The notes: generated from the sequence alone by a model not told the origin. DNA of 34,565 nucleotides from Funneliformis mosseae (GCA_910592005.1 CAJVPP010000368.1:1-34565); one strand, 5' to 3'. Positions 20,701 through 31,865 are shown, counted from the stretch's first letter. A program made the numbers and translations.

Positions 20701-21355
20701 TATTCCGGAAAATACGAAGGGAACAACGCCTGAACATCCATTTCATCAATTTATTCAACTTCAAATATCACGGGCATCGAAAGTTCATTCTGGATGGTTG
20801 ATATTTCCACTTCATTTAATTTCACAAATTTCCTCATATTTACCATCTTCATCGTATGAATTGCATAATTCGGAACTTGATGGACCACTAGCAGGTATCT
20901 TACATGGTGATTTGAATGCCGAAAATATATTAGGTGTCGTTTTACCCTCCGCGGATTCTTCAAACAACCTTGACCATAATCATCAAGAGCATCGTAATAA
21001 TTGTTCAGAAGATGATGATGACGATGAGCTATTGGGTTATTGGACACCTACGACGATCATCGATTTTGGTGATTCGCAAGTATATGGAGGTGATCCATTG
21101 TTCGATTTGATACCAATTTATATTTCAGTATTAAGATGTTCAAAATTATTGTTGAAGGGATTCATAGAAAAATATAATAATGAAATCGGAGGTAAACAAA
21201 AAATATCGTTAAGAATGTTTAAAAGAAGAGCAATGTGGTACACTTTATTATGGGAATTTGAAGGAGCTGTGAGGTATTTAATTGGTCATTTTCCTAATGT
21301 TAGAGAATGTAAAAATTGGGAAGAAGTTGAAGATTTGGTGTGGGGAATTGAATAA
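17778..21355 (+). CDS. F-box / JmjC / aminoglycoside-phosphotransferase-like fusion protein
   Basis: Fourteen exons: 17778-17879, 17972-18200, 18288-18529, 18601-18865, 18949-18984, 19066-19105, 19180-19205, 19300-19462, 19554-19574, 19672-19687, 19764-19868, 19956-20210, 20287-20596, 20676-21355; about 829 aa. An F-box-like region lies at 18-64 (IPDDIFSEHVL...LWKKHCLDKW). The JmjC dioxygenase core has GASWHVDPAGTSAWN (H284, D286) and a distal histidine in SGWWHM (H379), the 2-His-1-carboxylate iron site, followed by VAVTQNFVN. The C-terminal half has a kinase-like loop ILHGDLNAENIL (D682, N687) and a metal-binding IIDFGDS (D733), as in APH/choline kinases. The same order is known, as I recall, in Arabidopsis JMJ21-type proteins. 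The exon 11/12 join needs a GC donor. Substrate unknown. Confidence 0.85.
17900..17927. repeat. (AT)n microsatellite in intron 1 of the JmjC fusion gene
   Basis: About 13 AT units in the first intron, shortly after the donor. Likely length-polymorphic between strains. Confidence 0.85.
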
Positions 21356-21811
21356 TTAATTTAAATGTAAAAAAAAAAAAAAATCATTTATTTAATTTAT
21401 TTTATTTTATTTAATAAGTTTGTCTATGAAAATTTTAATTAAAGTATGATTTATATTATATATTAGTATCTATGAATTATTTTTTAAAGTATAAATTTAT
21501 ACAATATATATATATATTAAAATATTTTTGCTCTTATTGTACACTATAAATTAATGTGTCGTGTCAGATTAAGAAACGAATGAAATTAAAAAAGAAAACA
21601 TTTAAATAATGAATGATAAATGAACAAGAATCCCAATTAAAAAACGTATTATGCAAACTCAAATATTTTTACAAGAGGAATAATTACAAAAAAAAAAAAA
21701 ATAAAAATAAATGAAATGATGATGATTTAAATTCTATAAACCATCACAGACGGTACGGTAAAGATAAAATGAAAATGAAAAATTCGCTCTAAAACACGAG
21801 ATAAAAACCAA
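21356..21811. other. Convergent 3' intergenic region
   Basis: AT-rich spacer between the 3' ends of the JmjC fusion gene and the coiled-coil gene. It holds A-runs (about 21370-21382 and 21689-21701) that could serve poly(A) signalling on either strand. No gene seen. Confidence 0.55.
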
Positions 21812-24800
21812 TTATTTCGAACTCAATTGAATAGTCAAGTCCATGTTCTTTTGCAAGACCTGTTAATAAATAAAATACGTTAAAATACAGCAAATCAAAC
21901 TCACGATACAAACAATGATAATTGTTAATTTTATTACCTCTTGATAATGCGATTCCAAAGTCCTGAGCCTTTTGTCAACATCTCGTTTTTCACGTGACAA
22001 TTGTTGTTTATCATTTATTGCTTCCATAAGATCCTCTTGTGATAGTGCAAGTTTTTCTGTTAATCGATCACAATCTACTTGCGATTCTTTCAATGTATTC
22101 TCCAATTCTTTAAGTTTCCTTTCCAAATCAATTAATTTGCTTGAATCAACTTTTCCAACATCATTGATCTGTCGCTTTTCTAAGGACTCTATACGCATTT
22201 GCATTGTCTTGGAAAGTTTTTCAAAATCTTCTTCATATTGCTTCTTAAGAGAATTAATTGCATTTTGATGACTGTGGATAAGTTGATCTTTTTCTTGAGC
22301 CTGTTCTTTTTGAATTATATCAAGTTTATTACGAAGCCCGGATATGGTTTTTTCAGCTTGCGCTATTGATTTCTCGGCTTTCTGTATAGCATTGTGCTGC
22401 TCATCATCAGCTTCCGAAAGTTTCTTATTAAGTGACGCGATTTGCCCTTCAAGAACTTCTTTTGATATTTTATAAGTCTCTAACTGTTTATTAAGAGTCG
22501 TAATAGTCGTTGTAGCATTAGAAAGTCGAGCATTTGCATTTGCATCATCCTTATTTGCAGAACTTCTTTTATGCGTTTCTACAATATGTTCCTTTTCGAT
22601 CAGTTCTTGTCGAAGTTCTGTAACCTGACCATGTAGTTGTTCAATTTCAACCTGCGAATTAGAAAAGCGGCTTTGAAGCTCACGTACTTGATTATCTGCA
22701 CTTTGTCTAGTTTGTTCAGCATCTAATTCGGCTGCTTTCAATTTTGTCGTAAGACGATATGTTGATGCTTCAAGACTTTCGATACGCGTTTCCAATTGTT
22801 TTTTGACTGTTTCCAATTGACATATTTCCGTTTCTTTCTTCTCGTATTCAATTTCAATTTTATTTAGCTTAGCTGTAAGTTCATCATCACTTTGTACACC
22901 AGAACCATTGGATAATTTATTTTCTAATTCTTCCTTTTCCTTAATAAGATGAAGAATACGTGATTCATCTTCTTCTTTTATTCGAATTGAATCTTTAACT
23001 TGTTCATTTAACCTATCCAACTGTTTCTTGGCATCTGTAAACTGACTTGATCTTCCATTATTTTCTTTCGATATGTTTGACAAATCGCCTTCAATTTTTG
23101 TCTTTTCAATCTCCAATTCACGTACTTTAATTACTGCTGCCTCCTTTTCCTTACCAACGGCAATAATTTTTTGTTCCATGGCTTGTTTTTCGGAACGTAG
23201 GATATCCAACTCAGATTCTTTCATCTTTAATTCAGACTCAATAGACTCGTAATGAGAGATAATTTCTGCTTCTTTTTGTCGCCATTCCTCACGAGCAGAA
23301 GCCATATCCTTCATTAAAGTTTGCATTCCACTTTGTTGTTCTTCCAAAGCTTTTGAGAAAGCTTCATTTTGCTTCTTGGCAATTTGTAATTCTTCGGATA
23401 TTTGTTCAGAATCCCTAGAAAATGATTTTAAGTTAAGATTTTCATCCTGTAAATCAGTTACTTGGGAAAGTAAAGTAGCCCTTTCCATTTGTGATTGTTG
23501 AAATTCTTCCCTTAAATTTCTATATTGAATCTCCCATTTTTCCTTCATAATCGATATAACTCCTGCTAACTTGTTACGTTCTCCCTTTAATTCCTCAACT
23601 TCACCTTTCATCGTTAAACTCTCCTCATGTAAACGCTGCGATTCTTCTTTAACGTTATCTAATTCTGAAGTTAATTGTTGTGTTTCTGAATTAAGTTTCT
23701 CCTTTTCTTTTTCCAATGTCTCATTCTTTTGTTCAAGTTCTTCAACTTCTTTGCGTAATTTTATGAGGTCATCCGACAATTGCAGATTTTTTTGAACATA
23801 CTGCTTATATTTCGTGTTGAGTTCCGAATAAGATTTTTCCTCAGATTCAAGGCGACGACTGGTATCTTCTATAATTTTAACACTTTCCAAAAGTTTACGT
23901 TCAAGAGTTTCATTCTTATTCATTAATTCGGCAATGTTTGCTTCATGTTCTTCCTTCAATTGTGATTGTATTGATTCGAATTCATTAGAGCGGCCCTTTT
24001 CCATTTCTTGCTTAATGAAACGCTCGCGTTCTTCATTTACTTTAACAAGCTGTTCTTGAAGTTTCCCAAGAGCTTGCTCATGTGATGATGTCAATTCTGC
24101 ACGTAATGTAGCAATCGCCTCTTCGCGGTCTTTTTTATGACAATCTTCCAATTCAAGAAGCTCTTTATTTTTCTGTTTAATCTTCTCGTCTCCTTCTGTT
24201 CGAATATTCTCAAGTTGGCTCTCCAGTTTTTGAATTCGCTCCTCTTTATCCGATATTAAACTTTCCAATTTCTCATAACTTTCTTTAACCTTGTTAACCT
24301 CTGTATCCCGATCGGATAATTTGAGACGTAAATTAGACAATTCATTATTAGCATCGTTTAGTTTCCCATGTAATTCTTCTGACGCCAAAACTGCATTTTC
24401 TTTATTATCTAATTTATTTCTGAGTTCTTGAAGAAGCGTATTTTTTTCAATTTCGTTTTGTTTTATTATTTCATTAAGTTTAGATTCGGCTTCGGTTTGT
24501 AATTTTGAAAGATTATTTTTCAACTGTTTTTCATGTTCTTCCCTTAATAATTCCTTTTCCCTCTCATGATCTTGCTTCATAGTTCGTTTTTCATTCTCAG
24601 TATATTCTTTAAATTCTATCAATTCACTTTCTGCTTGCTCTTTTAATACATTTAATTTCTCTTTTTCTATAATTATTCTATCTCTTTCAGCATCACATGC
24701 TTTCTTTAGTTCCTCATTTTGATATCTATGTGATTTAATTAATTCCATACGAATCCTTTCTTCATTCTCTTTAAATTGTTCAGAAAGTTCTTTTCTTGTT

Positions 24801-25729
24801 CTCTCTAATTCACTCCAATGTTCGCTTGTTAATTCTTGTCTTGCTTTCTCTAGGTCCTCATCATTATATTTCCTCTCCGATTGAATTTCCGTACTATCTA
24901 CACTACTATTTGCTTCACATGATGGTACCCGTGAACGGGAAACAGAAGAAGTAGAATTATGAGTTGTAAAAGTAGTAGTAGTACTTGCATCTGAAAAAAC
25001 GTCTGAAAATTGTCTTGAAGATTTTGTGTCAGAAGATGATCTTTTGATATTATCATCTTCAGCTTCATGTCGACTTTGACTTTCTCTATTCTGTGAAGGG
25101 GCTGTGGTAGCTTGTTTCTCTTCCAATTCTTTTCCCACAGTTACTATATCATCCTCTAAAGCAGAGATACGAGCCAATAATGCTTCAGTACTAGTAGGTT
25201 GAGGTTGTTCTGAATTTTTCGTCAGGTCGATGGCAGAATCTTTTCTATTTGGATCAGTATAAATGGAATTAATTTTATCGGTGGTTGGAGAAAGACTTTT
25301 CTTTTCGGGTATAATGGAGGAGGTGGAGGTGGTGGTGGTGGTGGAGAAAGTGGAAGAAGAGGAGGAGAGGGAGGAAGTTGAAGAGGGAGTGATATTTTTT
25401 TCAGAGGCAGTAATACTAGTATTAGTATCTTTTAGTTTTTTTTTTTCAAAGGTTGAAGGATTATTATTATTATTATTTTTATTTGAATTTAACTCAAATC
25501 CTTTATTAAGATTTTTACGTTCAAATTTTGCCCCTATTGAATTTTCATTGTTCCTAAATGTTCCCTTGGTTTCAAACTTTGCTGATTTGTCCTTTACTGA
25601 AGGACCGGCCATGGTTTCAAACATACGTGCCGCAGAAAGGACGGAAACCTTGCTTGATAATTTAGGCTTTGTTGAAAGTTCCTTCGAACCAAGTTCTTCG
25701 GTTTTACCCGTCCCTTGAGTAGCTGCCAT
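21812..25729 (-). CDS. Long coiled-coil protein (1279 aa), function unknown
   Basis: Two exons, 25729-21938 and 21859-21812, giving 1279 aa. Residues 1-280 are low-complexity, rich in S/T/N/K, with a possibly conserved short motif (KVSVLSAARMFETMAG, about 28-43). From about 290 to the end the protein is almost continuous heptad coiled coil (E/K/L/Q-rich), interrupted by LAGVISIMKEKWEIQYRNL, so a rod-like dimer is expected. General resemblance to tethers and scaffolds such as Uso1, golgins or cytoskeletal linkers comes from the coiled coil alone and does not give a function. No GRIP or motor domain. The last intron is 78 nt, a multiple of three; read through, it replaces the tail VLQKNMDLTIQLSSK by a hydrophobic stretch. 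The plus-strand ORF at 25263-25718 is only its complement. Confidence 0.85.
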
Positions 25730-25773
25730 TTTTACTTACAAAATAGGGAAGTAGAAAAGGACTTTAAAACAAT

Positions 25774-25799
25774 AAAAAAAAAAAAAAAAAAAAAAAAAA
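25774..25799. repeat. Long A-run upstream of the coiled-coil gene
   Basis: About 26 consecutive A on the plus strand (T on the coding strand), 45-70 bp upstream of the ATG of the minus-strand coiled-coil gene, followed by TATATATAT. Such poly(dA:dT) tracts commonly keep fungal promoters nucleosome-free. Confidence 0.6.
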
Positions 25800-26252
25800 T
25801 TATATATATAAAAAAATAAAAATGTAAAAATGTAAAGAATGAGAAAATGAAAAAATGTGAAGCGTGATATTTATTTCGTGAATTGCATTACTTTGCATTT
25901 AGTTAACTTACTATATCGAGATTGAGATTTTTTATCGAACCATAAAAGTTAATATTTATACATAAAAGTTTGTATTAAAAGAAATTACCAAATACCAATT
26001 GATACATAGTAAAGTGTCACACAGAAAATCATTTAAATATAATCAAAATCGTAGAACCAACAGTTTGGAATTCAGGGCCATTTTAATTCTTCAAAACATA
26101 TAACAATGGATAGTCAACTAACCATTTCAAGGAAACCGATTTTTTTTTTTTTTTCCTTTATTCACCGTCAAAAAGATAAATTAATCAAAAAAATTAGTCA
26201 AAATTTTTTTAAAAAAAAAGAATTTCAATCTTTTTTTTTTTTTTTTGTTTTT
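25800..26252. other. Intergenic region with T-run/A-run palindrome
   Basis: Spacer between two minus-strand genes, combining the promoter of the coiled-coil gene with the 3' end of the CCCH gene. T7A9 palindrome at 26204-26219 and T runs at about 26140-26154 and 26231-26246. No independent gene: the open frame at 26106-26453 is T-run-derived phenylalanine plus the complement of the zinc-finger exon. Confidence 0.55.
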
Positions 26253-27546
26253 TCATCCTTGGGCGTTTATATTCTTCCCCCATTCGTGCTTTCTTCGGCA
26301 AATTTCACCTTCCTCACAGAAGCCACCTACCATGAATTCTTTACAATAACTTGCTCGCTTGCTGACTTTTACATGTGTATAACGGCATTCACTACCTTTA
26401 AGGCACATTCTCTTTGCAAAGTGACTGCAATGTGGAATCACATGGGCCGATAATACATGTTGACGAAAGCATTTTTTGACGGAAGAACATTCATTTCCTT
26501 TGAGCCATTTTTTACAAACCCCAACGCGATTTTGATCGTGCTTATAGGAGCATCGATCACCGTCATTACAACGACCTACATAAATAAATAATATAAACCT
26601 AACCTTTTGTGAATCATAAAGATATCAATTTAACTTACCATACTTGTTGTAAGAAATGCAGTGTTTGTTCATGATTTTCATGATTTGTGAATCATTTGCA
26701 AAGCTAAAAAAAATTGAAATGTCAATGTCAATAAATTTTAAATATTTTCAATAATTTAAAATCAAAAGATCAAATTATTTATATATAAACTTTCCTATTA
26801 AGCTCCATACTCTTCTGACCTTTAACTAGATCGGCACGAACTAGCTTGTTCGGCTTTTGCTTCACATATTCACAATGGTGCGAGTAATGTAAACTTTCAT
26901 CAGAAGTTTCTCTCGCATTCTCTCCGTTATTATTTTGCTCAGAGAATGGTAATTTTTTTTCATCATTCGTGCATATCATTGTTGGAATGATGGAAACTAC
27001 AGAGGAACTTTTTTCCGAATCCTTAATGTCTATTGATTCTGTCACGAAGTTTGAATAAGAAACCGCACATCCTTCGTTGGAATTATTGAATTGAGGTGTC
27101 GTTGTCTTTGTCACATCTTTATTGTGGTCATACTCATGAAACTCAGATACTCCCTTAGTATAATTTTTCTCGGCTACAAAAGTATCATTATTTGTTGTTT
27201 CTAATGGAAAATAATTTGACATATTGTTTTCAAACCGAAAGGTATGAAAATTGAATGTAAAGATTAGCTGACCTTCAAACGTGTGCAACCGACGATAATT
27301 GTAATGTCCCACACGCATCACATGTGCAACGCCCTTGAATATTGTCTTTTTGAACAACAATTCTTTGTTCCTTTTAAATTTAATACTAATTATCATATTA
27401 TTAGCCTTGTTCATTGTGTTAGAAAATATATCTTTCATATTGATTGAAATGTTGTAGCAACTTCGATGAATAATTACACATTTTAAATTGGTGTTTCGCA
27501 AACTATTTTCTGTAAATCTGAAACATTTCTCCCAGATTTCGTCCAT
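26253..27546 (-). CDS. CCCH zinc-finger protein (ZC3H3-like), 5' join uncertain
   Basis: The secure part is exons 26703-26639 and 26575-26253. They encode four tandem CCCH fingers: C-x8-C-x5-C-x3-H (SYNKYGRCNDGDRCSYKH), a second of the same spacing, C-x7-C-x5-C-x3-H (SHFAKRMCLKGSECRYTH) and a fourth ending CRRKHEWGKN. Order and spacing resemble ZC3H3-type proteins, which act in nuclear mRNA polyadenylation and export. Upstream, 27546-26776 is an open frame of about 255 codons with an asparagine/serine-rich centre and a KPNKLVR block that fits the region preceding the fingers in that family. The donor at 26776 and acceptor at 26704 are out of phase, so either an indel is present, a weak GC donor is used, or translation starts at an ATG in the middle exon (26681 or 26672). 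Confidence 0.7.
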
Positions 27547-27549
27547 TAT

Positions 27550-28020
27550 CCAAATACTTTAATTAGGGAAATTTTGTGCGAAACTAGCTTTCGCTCGAAA
27601 TATTAATTCACACATATATATAGTGTATAATATAAACCATATACAGTATCTGTAATCAAGAAATTTTTTTTATCTGTGTAATTTCAAATCTCTAATACTT
27701 TTTAATACAAAATTTGACTACCGTTTCAAAAAAAAAAAAATATAATTATCAAATCTGTGAAAGAGCGTTTTTCATAATCGAAATTCTCAAAGAATATGAT
27801 AATTATAATGTTATTAAGCAAAATCATATTTAGAAAAAAATAAACAAACATAAATAAATATTATTTTACAAAGTTTTTTGACTGAAAGCAAGCATTAATA
27901 CTAATTCAAAAAATTCATTAAGTCAAGTTCTTTTTGCTATTAGTAAAACCCGTGATCAAAAGTCAAAATATTTTCTACAAATTGATAAATTGATTCGTCA
28001 TTAAAAAATATTAAGAATAT
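27550..28020. other. Upstream region of the CCCH gene, nothing else recognised
   Basis: AT-rich sequence with an A-run near 27730 and the transition into the near-pure A/T region. Presumably includes the CCCH promoter. No gene seen. Confidence 0.5.
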
Positions 28021-30350
28021 TATAATAATTAAATATTTATTTAATTAAACATATATATACAATTGGATAAAGTTATACTAAAATATTTATTAAATAAAAT
28101 AATAATAATAATAATAAATAAAAGTAAAAATAATTCAAATATAATAGTTTACATAAATAAATGCAAAACTTAATTTTTTAAACTTAAATGCTTATATTTT
28201 GGTAAATGAAAATACTAAAATATAAACTTATATTTATTTTAAATCTTAAAGAATATATGATATTTAATTAATAATACCAATTTTGTATTTATATTACTTA
28301 ATAAATTTTAAGATTATTATAAAACTAATATCATATTTGAATACTTCTTAATGTAATAATTTTAATAAATTAAAATCTGTTACTAAAATAAATTTTAATT
28401 TTAATTTATATATATATTTAATTTTTTTAAAATAGTAATTATTAAATTATTTAATATCAGTATATTTTATAAAGAATTTTAAAATTTATGAATAAGTATA
28501 TTATTAAATATAAAAATATATTATAAAAAAGAAATTAATTAAGTAAAATTTGTAAAAAAAGGATAAGTATGCTATTATATTTTTTATGATTATTAAAATA
28601 AATAACTACTTAATAAGTATTAAATATAATTTGATATTTTTATATTATAAAAATAAATAAAAAAATATAATTCCTTTTTAATAAATAAAATTTATTATTA
28701 TAAATTGATATTATATAACATCCAATAATTTTACATTATTTATTATTCATTTATTTATAAAAGATTATAGAAAATTTAATTAAAGAATTGTAATTTATAT
28801 TAAAAATACATATTTAATATAAAATGAAAATATTTTTTTCTTTAAAACTCTTAAATTAAATTTATAATAAAAATTTATTTTAATATAAAAAAATCATTTA
28901 TAATCTTAAAATCTTATTATATCAAATTTTATATATGAATTTAATATTTTAAAAATTAAAAACAAATATAATAGATAATAATTAATAATTAGTTATTTTA
29001 AAACTTATAATTTATCATTTATAAATGCTAAAATCATAATTTTATATTTATTTTAATATTTTAAAATTTTAAAGAATATCTTATAAAAAATTTAATATTT
29101 AGCTTATAATATCAATTTTATATAATATAACCTTTTTTTAATCTATTTATATATATATATATATATAATAATAATAATATTTTAATTCTATTATAATCAA
29201 TATTTATTTTATAATATACATTCAAATTTTATTATAAAAGGCTGATATCAAAAAAATAATTATTGAAATTAGTAAATTTTTAATATTTATTAAATAAAAA
29301 AATTTATTAATATAAAGAATAAATAACTAAAAATTATATGTTTATTAAAAGAATAATAAAAATTATATTAAAAATTTAAATAAAAAATTTTTTATAACTA
29401 TTATTAAAAATTAAAATATTAAAAATATTTATAATTTTCTTAAATTAATTTAATATAAATTAAGTAATAGAAACTATTAAAGTATCTGAAGTATTTAAAT
29501 TAGTTAAACAATCATATTTAAATAATATCATTATAAATTATAATCACCTGTAATATAATATTTATTTAATAAATTAAATATAAGACAGATATAATATGTA
29601 TAATTTTAGCTCTAACTATATTTCAATGCAAATTATTAAATTACTAATCAAATTATATTTTAATAGACAAATTGTATTTTGACAGATATAATTATTTTAT
29701 TAATAATTTATAATAAATATCAAATTAACATAATTAATTTTATTAATATCAAAATTAATCAACATTAAAGTATAACTTTAACTAAAAGTATTTTACACTT
29801 ACACTTTAGATAATTATCTAAAAATTAATGAAGATTTATATAAATTTATATTAATCTTAAATTTAGTAAAATAAATTCACAAATAATAAAATATTTTTTA
29901 AATAATTTATATTATATAAATTAACTTTAAATTTTCTAATTTAATAATATATATTTTATTAATTAAAGATCTTATTTTAAAGGTTTTATTAAATAAAAAA
30001 TGTCATAAAAATTAAACTTATTAAATTTAAGATTTTTTAATAATTTAAATCAAATTATAAATAAAAATATAATTAAATATTTGATTAAAAATTTTATTAA
30101 AAATTAAAAATTATGTTTTTTAAACTATAAGTATAAAATTATTTCTAAAATATTAAAATATTTTGATATCTAATAATTATAAAAAAATAAAATAAAATAT
30201 TTAGATTTATCATATTATGATATATCTAATAATAGTAATTTTAAACTTTAAAATTTATAATTATCAATATATATTAATTTTTTAATTTTTTAATTTTTAA
30301 AATAATTTATTCTTTAATAATTACAAAATAAAATTTAATTTATTAAATTC
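28021..30350. other. Near-pure A/T desert
   Basis: About 2.3 kb in which G and C together are rare; long stretches hold only a few G or C per 60 bases. All six frames are closed by frequent stops. (TA)n at about 29147-29167 and (AAT)n at about 28099-28117 are the only clear simple repeats. The best explanation is old repeats decayed by cytosine deamination. The abrupt compositional edge at the hAT-like MITE (30359) suggests that element is younger. Confidence 0.7.
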
Positions 30351-31208
30351 ATCACATTTAATGCTCTGAACGGTTCAGTTTGATCTAGATTATAGGCTAA
30401 TCTAAAACTAAACTGAATTGTAACTGGTAAAAATCTGAACTGAACCAAAAATTTTAGATTAATCCAAAATTTTGGATCGTTTAGAATGATAACTTCAATT
30501 GTTCCAATTGAACAATTTTCTTATCATTCGTTTGGAATAATAATTTATTATTCTAATCGAACGATTCTTTTATTATTCATTTAGAATAATAATTTTATCA
30601 TTTTAATTGAACGATTCTTTTATCGTTCGTTTGAAACAATAATTTCATCATTCCAATTGAATGATTCTTTTATCATTTGTTTGGAATGATAATTTTATCA
30701 TTCTAATCAAATGATTTTCTTATTGTTCATTTGGAATGATAATTTCATCATTCCAATCGAATGATTCTATTATCATTCATTTTAAATAATATTTTGATCG
30801 TTCCAATCGAACGATTTTCTTATCATTCGTTTGGAATGATAATTTCATCATTTCAATTGAACGACTCTTTTATCATTCGCTTAGAATGATAATTTGATCA
30901 TTCTAATTGAACGATCTTCTTATTGTTTGTTTAGAATGATAATTTTATCGTTCCAATCAAATGATTCTTATTGTTCATTTGAAACGATAAATTTAATCAT
31001 TTTAAATGATCTGAAATTTTGGATTAATCTGAAATTTTCAGTTCAGTTTGGATTTTTTTCAGTTCAGATTAGATTTATAATACGAAAAAAATCTGAACTA
31101 AACTGAAAATTTTTGAATTGAATTTTTTGCAATCTGAAACTGAACTAAAGTTGATCTGAACCAAAAATTTTTGGATTAATCTGAACTATTCAGAGCTTTA
31201 ATCACATT
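30351..31208. mobile_element. hAT-like MITE, 842 bp, with 8-bp target duplication
   Basis: The element is 30359-31200, flanked by an exact 8-bp direct repeat ATCACATT (30351-30358 and 31201-31208). Terminal inverted repeats are TAATGCTCTGAACGGTTCAG at the left and, read inward, TAAAGCTCTGAATAGTTCAG at the right (17 of 20 identical). An 8-bp duplication and ends of the form YARNG are hAT-superfamily hallmarks. Subterminal zones (30370-30480 and 31005-31190) carry several CTGAAC/GTTCAG and GGATTAATC motifs in both orientations, plausible transposase sites. Each terminal repeat contains its own palindrome (CTGAA...TTCAG). There is no transposase, so the element is non-autonomous. The middle is a 50-bp minisatellite. 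Confidence 0.88.
30478..31005. repeat. 50-bp minisatellite of paired foldbacks inside the hAT-like MITE
   Basis: About 10.5 diverged copies of a 50-bp unit in direct orientation. Each unit holds two short palindromes: GGAATGAT...ATCATTCC and GAACGATT...ATCGTTC, so a single strand would fold into a row of hairpins. Copies differ mainly by C/T and G/A transitions. It is not a CRISPR: repeats are contiguous with no unique spacers, and the host is a eukaryote. Confidence 0.85.
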
Positions 31209-31605
31209 AAGACCTTTTAAATAGTAGTATTTTATATTATAGATAATAAAATATATATGTTTAAAATTTCAATTTTTTTTATAATAATTTATTATTTATT
31301 TATCTTTAAAAAATCACTAGTTAATTACATTTTTTTAAAAAAACATTTTAAAATTTATTATAAAAGTATTAATTTTTTAATAATATATTTTAAAATATTT
31401 AAAAATAATTAAAAATAATTGTTGCAGATTTATTAATAAAGTTTTAATATAATTTTACTAAATTTTATTTTTCATTATTTAGATGATTTATAAAACCTCT
31501 AGATTTTACTTAGCAATCTTACTTATTATTATAAATTTAGTTTAAATCTTTATAGATATTAACTTTAATAAAATATTATATTATAAAATTATTCTTTAAA
31601 ATTAA
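31209..31605. other. AT-rich spacer, nothing recognised
   Basis: Continuation of the A/T desert to the right of the MITE. No gene or clear repeat seen. Confidence 0.55.
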
Positions 31606-31865
31606 TACAGTTAACTCTTTCTACAATGAATTTTGATATAATAAATTTTATAATACAATAGATTTTCAGTATCAGACAGATTTTTAAATATAAAAAAATT
31701 CTTACTATACCGAATTTAGTAATTAAAAATTTATATTACGTTTAACAAGTCAAAAAAATTTATATATAAAATGACTCTTTTTATAATAAATTTTCTCTAT
31801 AACAAATTTTTTTTTGATACAACAAAGTTTTACTTAAAATGAATTTTACTAGATTTATGTATATA
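31606..31865 (+). repeat. Dispersed repeat, possible left end of a pogo-like element
   Basis: Starts TACAGTTAACTC and contains repeated motifs of the type TTTTGATATAATAAATTT. It is homologous to the inverted piece at 1-92. A second internal start-like motif, ATGACTCTTTTTATAATAAA, lies near 31771. The TA plus CAGTTAAC start fits a pogo-type end and lies 5' of the transposase relic, so it may be that element's left terminus. No matching right end was found in the window. Confidence 0.5.

Noticed and set aside
25263..25718. Plus-strand ORF of 151 codons rich in V and E.
   Set aside because: It is the complement of the low-complexity N-terminus of the coiled-coil gene.
26106..26453. Plus-strand ORF with phenylalanine runs.
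   Set aside because: Composed of T-runs plus the complement of the CCCH zinc-finger exon.
28021..30350. Nuclear copy of mitochondrial DNA, suggested by extreme A/T content.
   Set aside because: No mitochondrial gene fragments, tRNA or rRNA motifs are recognisable; decayed repeats explain it better.
30478..31005. CRISPR array.
   Set aside because: Repeats are contiguous and diverged, have no unique spacers, lie inside a transposon with target duplication, and the genome is eukaryotic.
30894..31106. Plus-strand ORF of 70 codons inside the MITE.
   Set aside because: Reads through minisatellite units and the subterminal repeats; no domain, stops in other units.
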